From DATJCV01 sp963707665 (GTDB lineage: Bacteria > Pseudomonadota > Gammaproteobacteria > Burkholderiales > Burkholderiaceae_D), in NCBI GenBank assembly GCA_963707665.1, contig CAVPQU010000009.1, forward strand, positions 124,001-188,000: a stretch of 64,000 nt of DNA, given 5' to 3'. Below, in pieces: positions 25,487-35,356 of the stretch. A program made the translations under genes and the position numbers. Under the pieces are notes generated by a model. The model was not told the origin of the DNA and made no database searches. It saw only the letters and a program-made list of their open reading frames with translations. Every line of letters begins with the position of its first letter. The stretch's first letter is position 1.

Positions 25487-26842
25487 ATGCCCACTCATCC
25501 CAGCCAAACCCTCGCCACCTTCGCCGCCGAACTGCAGTTCGACGACATTCCCGACACGGTGGTCCGCCGCACCGAAGACCTGATGCTGGACTGGTTCGGC
25601 TCGGTCCTGGCCGGCAAGGGCGCGCGCCCGGTCGAAACCATCGAATGGTTCGCGCGCCAGATGGGGCCGGCCGACGGCGCCGCCGAAGTGCTGATTTCGC
25701 GCCGCCATACCTCGGTGCTGTTCGCGGCGATGGTCAACGCCGCGGCTTCGCATTTCGCCGAACAGGACGACGTCCACAACGGCTCGGTGTTCCATCCGGC
25801 GGCCGTGGTGTTCCCGCCGGCGCTGGCGGTGGCGCAGTCGCTCGGCAGCAGCGGCCGCGAACTGCTGACGGCGGCGGTGGCCGGCTATGAAGTCGGCATC
25901 CGCGTCGGCGAATTCCTGGGACGCTCGCACTACAGGATCTTCCACACCACCGGCACCGCCGGCACGCTGGCGGCGGCCGCCGCGGTCGGGCGCTTGCTGC
26001 AGCTGACGCCGGCGCAGATGCTGGACGCCTTCGGCTCCGCCGGTACCCAGGCCGCCGGCCTGTGGGAATTCCTGCGCGACGCCGCCGACTCGAAACAGCT
26101 GCACACCGCCAAGGCGGCGGCCAACGGCTTGATCGCGGCCTATCTGGCCAGCCAGGGCTTTACCGGCGCCAAGCAGATTCTGGAAGGCGCCCAGGGCATG
26201 GGCGCGGGCATGTCGTCGGACGCCGATCCGGCGCGGCTGACCGACCGCCTGGGCCGGCGCTGGGCATTGGCCGAGACTTCGTTCAAGTTCCACTCGTCGT
26301 GCCGCCATACGCATCCAGCCGCCGACGCGCTGCAGCAGGTGATCGCCGCCCACAAGCTGGCGCCCGAACAGATCGTGCGCGTCACCGCGCAGGTGCATCA
26401 GGGCGCGATCGACGTGCTGGGCCCGGTGGTCGATCCGAAAACCGTGCATCAGGCCAAGTTTTCGATGGGCACCGTGCTCGGCCTGATCGCCCAGTTCGGC
26501 CGCGCCGGCCTGAGCGAATTCGACCAATATTTCAACGATCCGCGCATCGCCCAATTTCGCGACAAGGTGCGCATGCAACTCGATGCGGAAGTGGATCAGG
26601 CCTATCCGCAGCGCTGGATCGGCAAGGTCGAGGTGGAAACTGCCGACGGCCGCCTGCTGCATGGCCGCGTCGACGAGCCGAAAGGCGATCCGGGCAATAC
26701 CCTGACGCGCACCGAGCTGGAGCAGAAGGCCTTGCGGCTGGCGGCCTTCGGCGGCGGCGCCAGCGAAGCCGAAATGCACGCGGTATTCGAGCGGATCTGG
26801 CATCTCGCCGACGCCGAAAAAATCCAAGACCTGCTCGCTTAG
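25487..26842 (+). CDS. MmgE/PrpD family protein
   Basis: 451-residue MmgE/PrpD protein, a family that includes 2-methylcitrate dehydratase, cis-aconitate decarboxylase and iminodisuccinate epimerase. Visible signatures: LMLDWFGSVLAGKGARPVET, HFAEQDDVHNGSVFHPAAVV (the conserved D-D..H motif), GYEVGIRVGEFLGRSHY, HTTGTAGTLAAAAAVGRLL and FKFHSSCRHTHPAADAL. The frame is intact and of normal length. P. aeruginosa has a PrpD-like gene (PA0881) in the equivalent place; its role there is not settled. A decarboxylase or dehydratase acting near itaconate or aconitate is a reasonable guess. Confidence 0.88.
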   Translation: MPTHPSQTLATFAAELQFDDIPDTVVRRTEDLMLDWFGSVLAGKGARPVETIEWFARQMGPADGAAEVLISRRHTSVLFAAMVNAAASHFAEQDDVHNGSVFHPAAVVFPPALAVAQSLGSSGRELLTAAVAGYEVGIRVGEFLGRSHYRIFHTTGTAGTLAAAAAVGRLLQLTPAQMLDAFGSAGTQAAGLWEFLRDAADSKQLHTAKAAANGLIAAYLASQGFTGAKQILEGAQGMGAGMSSDADPARLTDRLGRRWALAETSFKFHSSCRHTHPAADALQQVIAAHKLAPEQIVRVTAQVHQGAIDVLGPVVDPKTVHQAKFSMGTVLGLIAQFGRAGLSEFDQYFNDPRIAQFRDKVRMQLDAEVDQAYPQRWIGKVEVETADGRLLHGRVDEPKGDPGNTLTRTELEQKALRLAAFGGGASEAEMHAVFERIWHLADAEKIQDLLA

Positions 26843-26859
26843 ACTCAGGAAAGACCGTG

Positions 26860-27681
26860 ATGGATAGCGCCCTGCCCCGTTCCTACCTGTTCGTTCCCGG
26901 CGATCGCCCGGAACGCTTCGACAAGGCCTGTGCCGCCGGTGCCGATGCGGTGATCGTCGACCTCGAAGATGCCGTCGCTCCGGACCGCAAAGCAACGGCC
27001 CGGGCCGCGGTGGCAGCCTGGCTGTCGCCGGCAAAACCGGTTCTGCTGCGCATCAATGGCATCGACAGCGAATGGTTCGGCGACGATCTGGAACTCTGCA
27101 AACACCCCGGCATCGCCGGCATCGTGCTGCCCAAGGCCGAACTCTCCACCTCGCTGCAGCAGCTGGCGGCGGCGCATCCCGGCATTGCCCTCCTGCCCCT
27201 GATTGAAACCGCGCATGGTTTCTGGAATGCATTGCAATTGGCGCAGACTCCCGGCGTCCAGCGCCTGCTGTTCGGCAGCATCGACTTCCAGCTCGACCTC
27301 GGCATCGAAGGCGACGACGATGCCTTGCTCTACTTCCGCTCGCAACTGGTGCTGGTGTCGCGGCTGGCGAACCTTGGCGCGCCGGTGGATGGCGTCACCA
27401 CCGCGCTCGACCACCCGCAGCAGTTGCAGGCCGATACTCTGCGCGCGCGCCGCCTCGGGTTCGGCGGCAAGCTGTGCATACATCCGGCGCAGGTGGCTGC
27501 AGTCAACCGGCATTTCAGCCCCAGCCGCGAAGAGATTGCGTGGGCGCAGCGGGTGTTGGCGGCGGCAGAAGCCGCACAGGGGGCCGCCGTGGCGCTCGAT
27601 GGCAAGATGATCGACCGTCCGCTCATGACCAAAGCACAGCGAATAATCGCCCAGTCAGCACATGCACGCAAAATGGACTAA
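26860..27681 (+). CDS. ccl: citramalyl-CoA lyase (HpcH/HpaI-CitE family, RipC/Ccl)
   Basis: 273-residue CitE-like lyase, expected to split (S)-citramalyl-CoA into acetyl-CoA and pyruvate, the last step of itaconate breakdown. Features: RSYLFVPGDRPERFDKA, ADAVIVDLEDAVAPDRK with metal-binding Glu/Asp, PVLLRINGIDSEWF, IVLPKAE, LLPLIETAHGFWNAL and LFGSIDFQLDLGIEG, then KLCIHPAQVAAVN. ATG 26860 is preceded by AGGAAAG; GTG 26857 is also possible. It lies 17 bases after the MmgE/PrpD gene and ends the cluster. The frame is intact. Confidence 0.88.
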   Translation: MDSALPRSYLFVPGDRPERFDKACAAGADAVIVDLEDAVAPDRKATARAAVAAWLSPAKPVLLRINGIDSEWFGDDLELCKHPGIAGIVLPKAELSTSLQQLAAAHPGIALLPLIETAHGFWNALQLAQTPGVQRLLFGSIDFQLDLGIEGDDDALLYFRSQLVLVSRLANLGAPVDGVTTALDHPQQLQADTLRARRLGFGGKLCIHPAQVAAVNRHFSPSREEIAWAQRVLAAAEAAQGAAVALDGKMIDRPLMTKAQRIIAQSAHARKMD

Positions 27682-27743
27682 TCGGCCCAACACCCTCAAC
27701 GCCACATCCGAAGGCCTGTCGTTTGCCGATGTTCCACTTATCG

Positions 27744-28947
27744 TCAGTGAGCCGCCATCGGAACCAGCGCCGAGCGCCGGTAGTGGGCGGCGGCCTCATC
27801 GGCCTGCGACAGCGCATCGTGTAGCTGCGCCAGCCGCAGATGCGCTTCGCGCACCGTGATCGGATCAGTCGCATCGGATAGCGCCTGCTCCAGATGTCGT
27901 TGCGCCTTGCCCCACAGCTTCTGGCGCAGGCACAAGAAACCGAGCGTCAATTCGAGCTCGGCGTCATTCGGCCGCTTGCTGATCCATTGTTCGCAGCGCT
28001 CGATTTGCGCCAGCAGGCCAGGTGAACCGTCAGCGGTGGCGCAGGCCCGATAGGCACGTACCAGCCTTTCATCCCATTGCGCCGCCAAGGCTTTTTCCAC
28101 CAGGACGCGCGCCTCCTCGTGCAGGCCCAGCTGGTTGAATGCGCGCGCCGCGCAGTTGGCGATGAATGGCTTGACCCGATCGGAGTTCGGAATCTCCGCC
28201 CACAGCCGGCGCAGCGATTCCGCATCCTGCGCTCTGTTGCCCAACAAATCATCATAGGCCAGTTCCAGCAGTCGGCTGGAAAGCGCCGGGTGCAGTGCAT
28301 TGTGCTTGTCCAGCGAACGCACCAGACGCACGACTTCCGGCCAGTTCTCGCTCTGTTGATTGGCTTTCAGCGCCAGCCGCAGCGCATGGATATGGCGCGT
28401 GCCGCCTGCGCTCAATTCATTGAATGCGTCCAGTGCCGCCTGCGGCTGGTGCGCGTCCACCAGCAATTCCAGACGAGTCATCGTGCGTGCCGTCTTCAGC
28501 GGACTGACGTCGTCAATGGTGGCCAACCAGGTATCACGCCGTTCCGGCTGCAGCATGCGATGGGCAGCCCGCGCAGCAATCAGGGACGCCAGGCCGGAGT
28601 TGAGTGGGGACGCGGTGGCACGCGTGGCGGCTTTTTCGGCGTGACCAAAACGGCCTTCAAACAGCGCCTTCAACGCGTCGCGCAGGGATTTGGTGCTTTC
28701 ACGTTCGCGCTTGTCGCGGCGATAGGCGATCACGCGCCCCGGCAGGCGTTGTACGCGGCGCAAGGTACGCAACATCGACATACAACAGCACGAACAAGGC
28801 AGCTAGCGCCAGCAGGAAAAAATTCAGCGACAGATCGATTCGATACGGCGGATAAAAAAAGACCACATTGCCGACATTGAAACGGGCTGCGACTGCCAGC
28901 CCGATGGCGCTGGCGAAGAGGATGAGGAACCACAGGAACAGGCGCAT
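27744..28947 (-). CDS. hemY: HemY tetratricopeptide membrane protein, frameshifted
   Basis: HemY of proteobacteria is an inner-membrane protein with TPR-type repeats encoded with hemC/hemD; its role in haem synthesis is not defined. The N-terminus at 28947 reads MRLFLWFLILFASAIGLAVA with a second helix around LNFFLLALAALFVLLY. The body (RRVQRLPGRVIAYRRDKRER and helical repeats to the stop at 27744) is in another frame, so one base shift falls near 28775. The combined length, about 400 residues, is normal for HemY. It starts 1 base after the hemX stop, as the last gene of hemC-D-X-Y. Confidence 0.85.
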
Positions 28948-28948
28948 G

Positions 28949-30118
28949 TTACGGCTTCGCCTTGTAGTTGCGCACCGCGTTGATGCTTTCCGCCAAAGTC
29001 GGCATCTGAATTGACAGCTTGCTGTTTTGCACCTGATTCAACAATGCCTGCATCGTTTGTGTTTGTTTGGCGCGGGTATCGAAATATTTGGCGATGGTAT
29101 CTTGCGCCGCAACCATATCACTGCGGAAGGCCGACTCGTTGCGCGACAACAGCGCCAGGCGCGCATTCAGCAAGCGCAGCTTGAGATTCTCACGCGCATA
29201 GTAGGCTTGCGTCGGTGACAGCAGCAGCGCATCGGGATGGGTAACGTCGCGAATCCGGATCAATTGCTTGAGCTCATCCCACATCTCGCTGGAAAAACTC
29301 TGCCATTTGGCATCCGCGAGCGCCAGCCAGTCATTGACCACGCCATCGTTACCAGCAACCGCAGGTGCAGCAGGAGTTTCAGGCTTCTTGCGGTCGCTAC
29401 GCAACGGACGTTTCGGCGGCGACGGCGCCAGGACCGGCTTTTCGTCCGCCAGCAACGGTAGCGTATCGATCTGGCCAATTGCGCTATCCAGGCGCAGCGC
29501 AATCCCGGTGGTATCCAGGCTCGGCAACGCTTTCAACATTTCAAGATCCTTGGCGATCGCGCGCCGGATCGTGATGAACTGCGGCTTGTCGGAGCGCGAC
29601 AGATTCCGGTCCGCGTTTTGCAGCGCGATCAGCGCGCCTTGTACGTTGCCGGCCAACTGCAACTGCTGGCTGGCAGTGGACAGTACTTGCTCAATCTCGG
29701 CCAGCGTCCAGTCATCGCGATTCTTCGACAGGTCCTGGTACAACTGCTCCAGCGCCAGCTGCTGACTCTGCGCTTCGGTTTGCTTCCCTTCCAGCACGCT
29801 GACCTTGGCGCGTAATTCCTTCTCGTTTTCCTGCACCGACTTGACCACAGCGCGAGTCTCGCTATTCAGCGTTTCGCCATTGCGCAGCCGCAGCGCAATT
29901 TCGCCACGCAAGTCATGGATTTGGGTGCGCAGCGACCACCATTGCCAGGCGCCCAACCCGAGCAACACCAGGAACAGCAGGTACAACAGCCTGACATGCC
30001 GATTGCGAGGAGCGGGCGGATAAGTGGCGGACGGAGTGGAGGGGCCGTAGCTCTCGGGAGAACCCGGCGGCGGGCTGGAGGGCAGGCTTGTATCAGGGGA
30101 AGATTGCAGTTCGGTCAT
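28949..30118 (-). CDS. hemX: HemX-domain protein
   Basis: 389 residues: a Pro/Ser-rich cytoplasmic N-terminus (1-40), one membrane helix (about 43-62, VRLLYLLFLVLLGLGAWQWW), a coiled-coil periplasmic region (about 64-130) and the HemX domain (LYQDLSKNRDDWTLAEIEQV, with ALLLSPTQAYYARENLKLRL later). HemX was once called uroporphyrinogen III methyltransferase, but this form lacks any methyltransferase domain and is likely structural. The ATG overlaps the hemD stop by four bases (ATGA), implying translational coupling. The frame is intact. Confidence 0.88.
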   Translation of the reverse strand: MTELQSSPDTSLPSSPPPGSPESYGPSTPSATYPPAPRNRHVRLLYLLFLVLLGLGAWQWWSLRTQIHDLRGEIALRLRNGETLNSETRAVVKSVQENEKELRAKVSVLEGKQTEAQSQQLALEQLYQDLSKNRDDWTLAEIEQVLSTASQQLQLAGNVQGALIALQNADRNLSRSDKPQFITIRRAIAKDLEMLKALPSLDTTGIALRLDSAIGQIDTLPLLADEKPVLAPSPPKRPLRSDRKKPETPAAPAVAGNDGVVNDWLALADAKWQSFSSEMWDELKQLIRIRDVTHPDALLLSPTQAYYARENLKLRLLNARLALLSRNESAFRSDMVAAQDTIAKYFDTRAKQTQTMQALLNQVQNSKLSIQMPTLAESINAVRNYKAKP

Positions 30119-30895
30119 GGCTCAAATTGTAACGCGGCCACCAGCGATTCGTCGCCTGATGCAGTCAGTGTCAGATTGCCAAAAGCAAGGCTGCGCGCGG
30201 TTTCCGCAATGCGTGCGTGTGGAACGATCAGTCTTTGTTGTCGCATTTTAGCTACACCGGCGGCCCCTGCTACCTGCTCGACCAGCTGCAGCAGGATGCG
30301 CAGCGCTTCGGAACTGGTGATGATCCAGTCGCACCCGGATTCCAGCAATTGCCGCAACTGCGCCTGGCCGGCCGCATCCAGCTGCGGCGCCGTGCGCCGA
30401 TAGGCAGCCACCTGCGTCACTTCCACCTGCGCCGCACGCAGGGCGTCGGACAGCAGTTCGCGGCCGTTTTCGCCACGCACGATCAGGGCTTTTTTGCCGC
30501 GCAGAGCCGACAGGTCCAGCGTTTCCAGCAGGCTTTCGGAATCTTCGCGCGCGCTATTGCGCGGCTGCACGATGCTGGTGTTGTCAGCCGTGATCCCGTG
30601 CCGCTCCAGCGCGCGCCGGCTGCCCTGGCCGACCACGCCGACCTGCATGCCGTGCGGCCAGGTCCCGAGCGCCGCCAAGCGCGGCGTCGATCGCATTCGG
30701 GCTGACGAATACCACCAGCGCATACGCGCTCAAATCCTGCAGCGCCGCGCGCAGCGGCGCCGGGTCCGGCAGCGGCTGGATCTCCAGCAGCGGAAACACG
30801 ATGGCGGTGCGGCCCAGTTCGGTGACGCGCTGCGTCAGCGGGCCGGCTTGCGCCCGTGGCCGCGTGATGACGACCGGTGGCAGCGGCGCTGACAT
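30115..30895 (-). CDS. hemD: uroporphyrinogen-III synthase, frameshifted
   Basis: Closes and inverts ring D of hydroxymethylbilane to form uroporphyrinogen III. The N-terminal half (MSAPLPPVVITRPRAQAGPL from ATG 30895, then VFVSPNAIDAAL) and the C-terminal half (WPHGMQVGVVGQGSRRALER, IVRGENGRELLSDAL, WIITSSEALRILL) are in different frames; a one-base shift is needed near 30675. Together they give about 260 residues, normal for HemD. It starts 13 bases after hemC and overlaps hemX by ATGA. Since haem synthesis needs this step, a sequence error is more likely than a true null allele. Confidence 0.85.
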
Positions 30896-30908
30896 CGGTG
30901 CTCCCACC

Positions 30909-31850
30909 TCAGGCGCTGGCCGCGCAAGCCGCCAGGATCGCCGCCGCGTCCTGTGCCTGCAGCAGAGTCGCCGCCTGCCGGCCGAGCGCCTGCGGCGCGT
31001 CGGCCGGGCCGCTCGCCTCGGCGCTGGCGATGCGCTGTCCGTCCGGGGTGGCGACCATCGCGCGCAGGCGCATGGCAGCGCCATCGACGGTGGCAAACGC
31101 CGCCAGCGGAATCTGGCAGCTGCCGCCGAATATTTTCGACACGCTGCGCTCGGCCGCCACCGCCTGCGCGGTCGCCGCATGATTGAGCGGCGCCAGCACC
31201 TGGCGCAGATCGGCGCGCGCGCTCAGGATCTCGATCGCCATCGCGCCCTGCCCCGGCGCCGGCAGGCTTTGTTCGGGTTCGATGACGGCACGGATGCGCT
31301 GCAGCAATCCGAGCCGCTTCAGGCCCGCCGCCGCCAGGATGATCGCCGCGTACTCGCCGCGATCGAGCTTGCCGAGCCGGGTGTCGAGATTGCCGCGCAG
31401 CGGCTGGATCACCAGCCGCGGATAACGGGCGGCGATCAGCGCCTGCCGCCGCAGGCTGCTGGTGCCCACCACGGCGCCGTCCGGCAAGGCGTCGAGCGAC
31501 GCATAATCGTTGGAAACGAAGGCGTCGCGCGGGTCTTCCCGCTCCAGCACGGCCGCCAGATCGAATTCCGGCGGCAGTTCCATCGGCACGTCCTTCAGCG
31601 AATGCACCGCCAGATCGGCGCGGCCGTCGGCCATCGCGACCTCCAGTTCCTTGACGAACAGACCCTTGCCGCCGACCTTGGACAGGGTACGATCCAGGAT
31701 CTGGTCGCCACGCGTGGTCATGCCGAGAATTTCTATGTTGCAGTGCGGATATAATTCAGCGAGACGCGCACGCACATGCTGCGCTTGCCACATGGCGAGC
31801 CGGCTTTCGCGCGATGCAATAACCAGCTTCGAAGGATCGGATGTTTTCAA
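30909..31850 (-). CDS. hemC: porphobilinogen deaminase (hydroxymethylbilane synthase)
   Basis: Polymerises four porphobilinogens into hydroxymethylbilane using a covalently bound dipyrromethane cofactor. 313 residues from TTG 31850, which follows GAGAAAGAG; the open frame runs far upstream to 32411 but lacks homology there. Seen: KLVIASRESRLAMWQAQHVR, TRGDQILDRTLSKVGGKGLF, VHSLKDVPMELP, the GTSSLRRQAL phosphate-binding stretch, PLRGNLDTRLGKLDRGEYAA and the cofactor Cys in FGGSCQIPLAAF. It is the first gene of hemC-D-X-Y, divergent from ppc. Confidence 0.93.
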   Translation of the reverse strand: MKTSDPSKLVIASRESRLAMWQAQHVRARLAELYPHCNIEILGMTTRGDQILDRTLSKVGGKGLFVKELEVAMADGRADLAVHSLKDVPMELPPEFDLAAVLEREDPRDAFVSNDYASLDALPDGAVVGTSSLRRQALIAARYPRLVIQPLRGNLDTRLGKLDRGEYAAIILAAAGLKRLGLLQRIRAVIEPEQSLPAPGQGAMAIEILSARADLRQVLAPLNHAATAQAVAAERSVSKIFGGSCQIPLAAFATVDGAAMRLRAMVATPDGQRIASAEASGPADAPQALGRQAATLLQAQDAAAILAACAASA

Positions 31851-32075
31851 GACAGGCTCTTTCTCGGTTCGGGAGGGCCGCCGCAGCGTGCGGTGAATCC
31901 GCGCAGCAGCACTGGTTGGGACAGGCTTTCGGATGCCGTCGATCGGCGTCATGAGCGTGATCGGAGGTAGTGACCGGTCCGTGCTTCCAGCTGCAAAGTT
32001 TATCATGCACCGTCTTGCAAACCGCCACCCGGAGCCGCCGCCACCGCTTTCCCAACTCTGACGAAATCGTTCATC

Positions 32076-34938
32076 ATGGCAAAAAAACCCGGCGTTCCAC
32101 CCCGCACCGCAAAATCCGCTGCCGACAAGGACGCGCCACTGAAGGAAGACATTCGCCTGCTCGGCCGCCTGCTCGGCGAAGTGCTGCGCGACCAGGAAGG
32201 CGATACGGTGTACGACGTGGTCGAAACCATCCGCCAGACCGCGGTGCGCTTCCGCCGTGAATCCGATCCGCAGGCCGGCGCCGATCTCGACAAGCTGCTG
32301 AAGAAGCTGACGCGCGACCAGACCATCTCGGTGGTGCGCGCCTTCTCCTATTTCTCGCACCTGGCGAATATCGCCGAAGACCAGCACCACAACCGCCGCC
32401 GCCGCGCCCATGCGCTGGCCGGCTCGGCGCCGCAGCAGGGCAGCGTCGCCTTTGCCCTCTCAAAGCTGGATGCGGCCGGCGTCTCCGGCGCCACCGTGCG
32501 CGGCTTCCTGAAGGATGCGCTGATTTCGCCGGTGCTGACCGCGCATCCGACCGAAGTGCAGCGCAAGAGCATTCTCGATGCCGAACACGACATCGCGCGC
32601 CTGCTCGCCGACCGCGACCGCACGCTGACGCCGAAGGAGCAGATGCACAACACCGAGATGCTGCGCGCCAGGATCACCACGCTGTGGCAGACGCGCATGC
32701 TGCGCTATTCGAAGCTGACGGTGGCCGATGAAATCGAAAACGCGCTGTCGTACTACCGCATCACCTTCCTGCGCGAACTGCCGGCGCTGTACGACGACAT
32801 CGACGCCGAGATCGCCGCCCAGTTCCCGACCCGCGCCCGCCAGCGCGGCACCCTCTCGCGCACGCCGCCGTTCGTGCAGATGGGCAGCTGGATCGGCGGC
32901 GACCGCGACGGCAACCCGAACGTGAATGCCGACACCATGCAGCATGCGCTGGCGCGCCACTCGACCACGATTTTCGATTTCTACCTGGACGAAGTGCACG
33001 CGCTCGGCGCCGAACTGTCCACCTCGACCCTGATGGCCGCGGTCACGCCCGAGCTGCAGGCGCTGGCCGAAGGCTCGCCCGACACCTCGGCGCACCGCGC
33101 CGACGAACCGTACCGGCGCGCATTGATCGGCTGCTATGCGCGGCTGGCGGCGACCGCGCGCCAGCTCGGCGCCACCAATATCCTGCGCCAGGAAGTCGGG
33201 CACGCCACGCCCTACCAAAATGCGCAGGCCTTCACCCACGACCTGCAGCTCGTCGAGGATTCGCTGGTCGCGCATCACGGCGCGGCGCTGGTCAAGCCGC
33301 GCCTGGCGGCATTGAAGCGCGCGTCCGAAATTTTCGGCTTCCACCTGGCCGCGCTCGACATGCGCCAGAGTTCCGACGTGCATGAGCGGGTATTGACGGA
33401 ATTGTTCGCGCAAAGTGGCGCCGAGGCGCATTACGCCGGCCTGCCGGAGCAGGAAAAAATCGCCTTGCTGCTGGCCGAGCTGGCCAGCCCGCGCCTGCTG
33501 ACCTCGCCGTTCATCGCCTATTCCGACGAAACCAGTTCGGAACTGGCGATCCTGCGCACCGCGCGCGAAGTGCGGCGACGCTACGGCGCGCGCGCGATCC
33601 GCAACTACATCATCTCGCACACGGAAACCGTGTCCGACCTGCTGGAAGTGATGCTGCTGCAGAAGGAAACCGGGCTGCTGAACACTGGCGCCGCCGACGC
33701 GATGGCCGCCGCCGAGCCGGAACTGATGGTGATCCCGCTGTTCGAGACCATTCCGGATCTGCGCTGCGCCGCCGAGATCATGGCGCAGTGGATGGCCTTG
33801 CCGGTGGTGCAGGCGCAAATCGCACGCCAGGGCCAGCTGCAGGAAGTGATGCTGGGCTATTCCGACTCCAACAAGGACGGCGGCTTTCTGACCTCGAACT
33901 GGGAGCTGTACAAGGCGGAACTGCATCTGGTGCAGGTGTTCGAGCGCGCCAGGGTCAAGCTGCGCCTGTTCCACGGCCGCGGCGGCACCGTCGGCCGCGG
34001 CGGCGGCCCCAGCTACGAGGCGATCCTGGCGCAGCCGGCCGGCACCGTCAACGGCCAGATCCGCCTGACCGAACAGGGCGAGATCATCGCCTCCAAGTTT
34101 TCCAACCCCGAGATCGGCCGCCGCAACCTGGAGCTGCTGGTGGCGGCGACGCTGGAAGCCAGCCTGATGCCGCACGGCCTGGCCGGCAAGGAGGCACGGA
34201 AACGCGCCGAATTCGAAGCCACCATGGCCGAACTGTCGGAGCGCGCCTACCGTGCCTACCGCGACCTGGTGTACGACACCGCCGGCTTCGCCGACTATTT
34301 CTTCGCCGCCACGCCGATCGCCGAAATCGCCGAACTGAACATCGGCTCGCGCCCGGCTTCGCGCAAGGCGACGCGCAAGATCGAAGACCTGCGCGCGATT
34401 CCGTGGGGCTTTTCCTGGGGCCAGTGCCGGCTGCTGCTGCCGGGCTGGTATGGCTTCGGCAGCGCGATTGCCTCGCTGGCTCGACGACAGCGCCGATGCC
34501 AAGGCCCACGCGAAAAAGATCGCCACCCTGCGCGCCATGTTCCGCGAATGGCCGTTCTTCGCGACGCTGCTGTCCAACATGGACATGGTGCTGTCGAAGA
34601 CCGACCTGGCGGTGGCCTCGCGCTACGCCGAACTGGTGCCCGACAGGAAGCTGCGCCGCAGCATTTTCAAGCGCATCGTCGACGAGCACGAGCGTACGGT
34701 CGCTTGTCTGGCCACCATTACCGGCGCCCGCGAACGGCTGGCCGGCAATCCGCTTCTGGCGCGCTCGATCAAGAACCGCTTCGCCTATCTCGATCCGTTG
34801 AATCACTTGCAGGTGGAGCTGATCAAGCGCCATCGGGCCACCATGAACGAAGCGGAGCGCAAGATGGATGAGCGAGTGCGGCGCGGGATTCTGCTGGCGA
34901 TTAATGGGATTGCGGCAGGGTTGAGGAATACGGGTTAG
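32076..34938 (+). CDS. ppc: phosphoenolpyruvate carboxylase, frameshifted near the 3' end
   Basis: Fixes bicarbonate onto PEP to give oxaloacetate and replenish the TCA cycle. ATG 32076 opens a long frame with every signature: VLTAHPTEVQRKS (catalytic His), GSWIGGDRDGNPNV, the second active-site stretch MLGYSDSNKDGG, and FHGRGGTVGRGGGPSYEAIL. At about 34477 the reading must shift from GFGSAIAS to WLDDSADAKAHAKK; the original frame runs on as low-quality sequence to 34871. The second frame ends in the typical INGIAAGLRNTG at 34938. The total of about 954 residues is normal. It is divergent from hemC. Confidence 0.92.
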
Positions 34939-34960
34939 AAGTGGTGATGAGCTGGGAATG

Positions 34961-35002
34961 TCTTGAGTCTTGAGTCTTGAGTCTTGAGTCTTGAGTCTTG
35001 AG
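34961..35002. repeat. tandem heptamer repeat, six units
   Basis: Six exact copies of TCTTGAG in a row, 23 bases after the ppc stop codon. This is a simple-sequence tract that can change copy number by slippage. Confidence 0.9.
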
Positions 35003-35028
35003 CCTGTAGCTAACGCATTTAATCTGTC

Positions 35029-35057
35029 GTTCCCGCGCAGGCGGGAACCCAGTGGCG
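35029..35057. repeat. short palindromic intergenic repeat
   Basis: GTTCCCGC-GCAG-GCGGGAAC (8-bp arms, 4-base loop) followed by CCAGTGGCG. The same core followed by the same CCAGTGG-type flank is at 5222-5248. It resembles the short palindromes (ATTCCC...GGGAAT type) common in proteobacterial intergenic DNA. Confidence 0.75.
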
Positions 35058-35171
35058 TTCGTGGCTTACTGATCGCGTTGCTACTTCGTGGTGACTAGCC
35101 GGGGGTAGCCCGGCGGCTACTTACTTTTCTTGTCTCGCCAAGAGAAAGTAAGCAAAGAAAGGCGACCGCAA

Positions 35172-35289
35172 GACGCTGCCCTTCGGGTTCCCGTTTGTGC
35201 AGGACAAAAAATGGGAAACGAAACCAACTCGCTGCGCTCAGACGCCCTCGTTTCTGATCCATTTTCTGTCCTGCACAAACGGCAGCGTC
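35172..35289. repeat. long nested inverted repeat (118 bases)
   Basis: Arms at 35192-35214 and 35259-35281 are complementary over 23 bases with one mismatch (CGTTTGTGCAGGACA is exact for 15). Inside, GAAACGA (35215-35221) pairs with TCGTTTC (35248-35254); outside, GACGCTGC pairs with GCAGCGTC. Just before it, TTACTTTTCTTG and CAAGAGAAAGTAA form another imperfect hairpin. It lies in the 34939-35551 gap, which holds only repeats. Type unknown: a mobile palindrome or an over-long transcription stop are both possible. Confidence 0.7.
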
Positions 35290-35321
35290 CCAAGCGGGGT
35301 CACGTCAACGTCAAAAGCAAC

Positions 35322-35356
35322 GCCAACGGCAACTGCAACTGCAACTGCAACTTCAA
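35322..35356. repeat. hexamer repeat tract (AACTGC)
   Basis: Three exact AACTGC units at 35331-35348, with degenerate related units on both sides (AACGCC, AACGGC, AACTTC). Another simple repeat in the ppc-response regulator gap. Confidence 0.6.

Noticed and set aside
31851..32411. N-terminal extension of the hemC frame
   Set aside because: Overlaps the start of ppc on the other strand and carries no homology; TTG 31850 with GAGAAAGAG upstream fits known HemC length.
32460..34586. 708-codon minus-strand open frame opposite ppc
   Set aside because: Arg/Gly/His-rich antisense shadow of ppc without family resemblance.
35322..35356. Possible CRISPR array
   Set aside because: Only hexamer units in direct contact, no spacers and no cas genes in the window.
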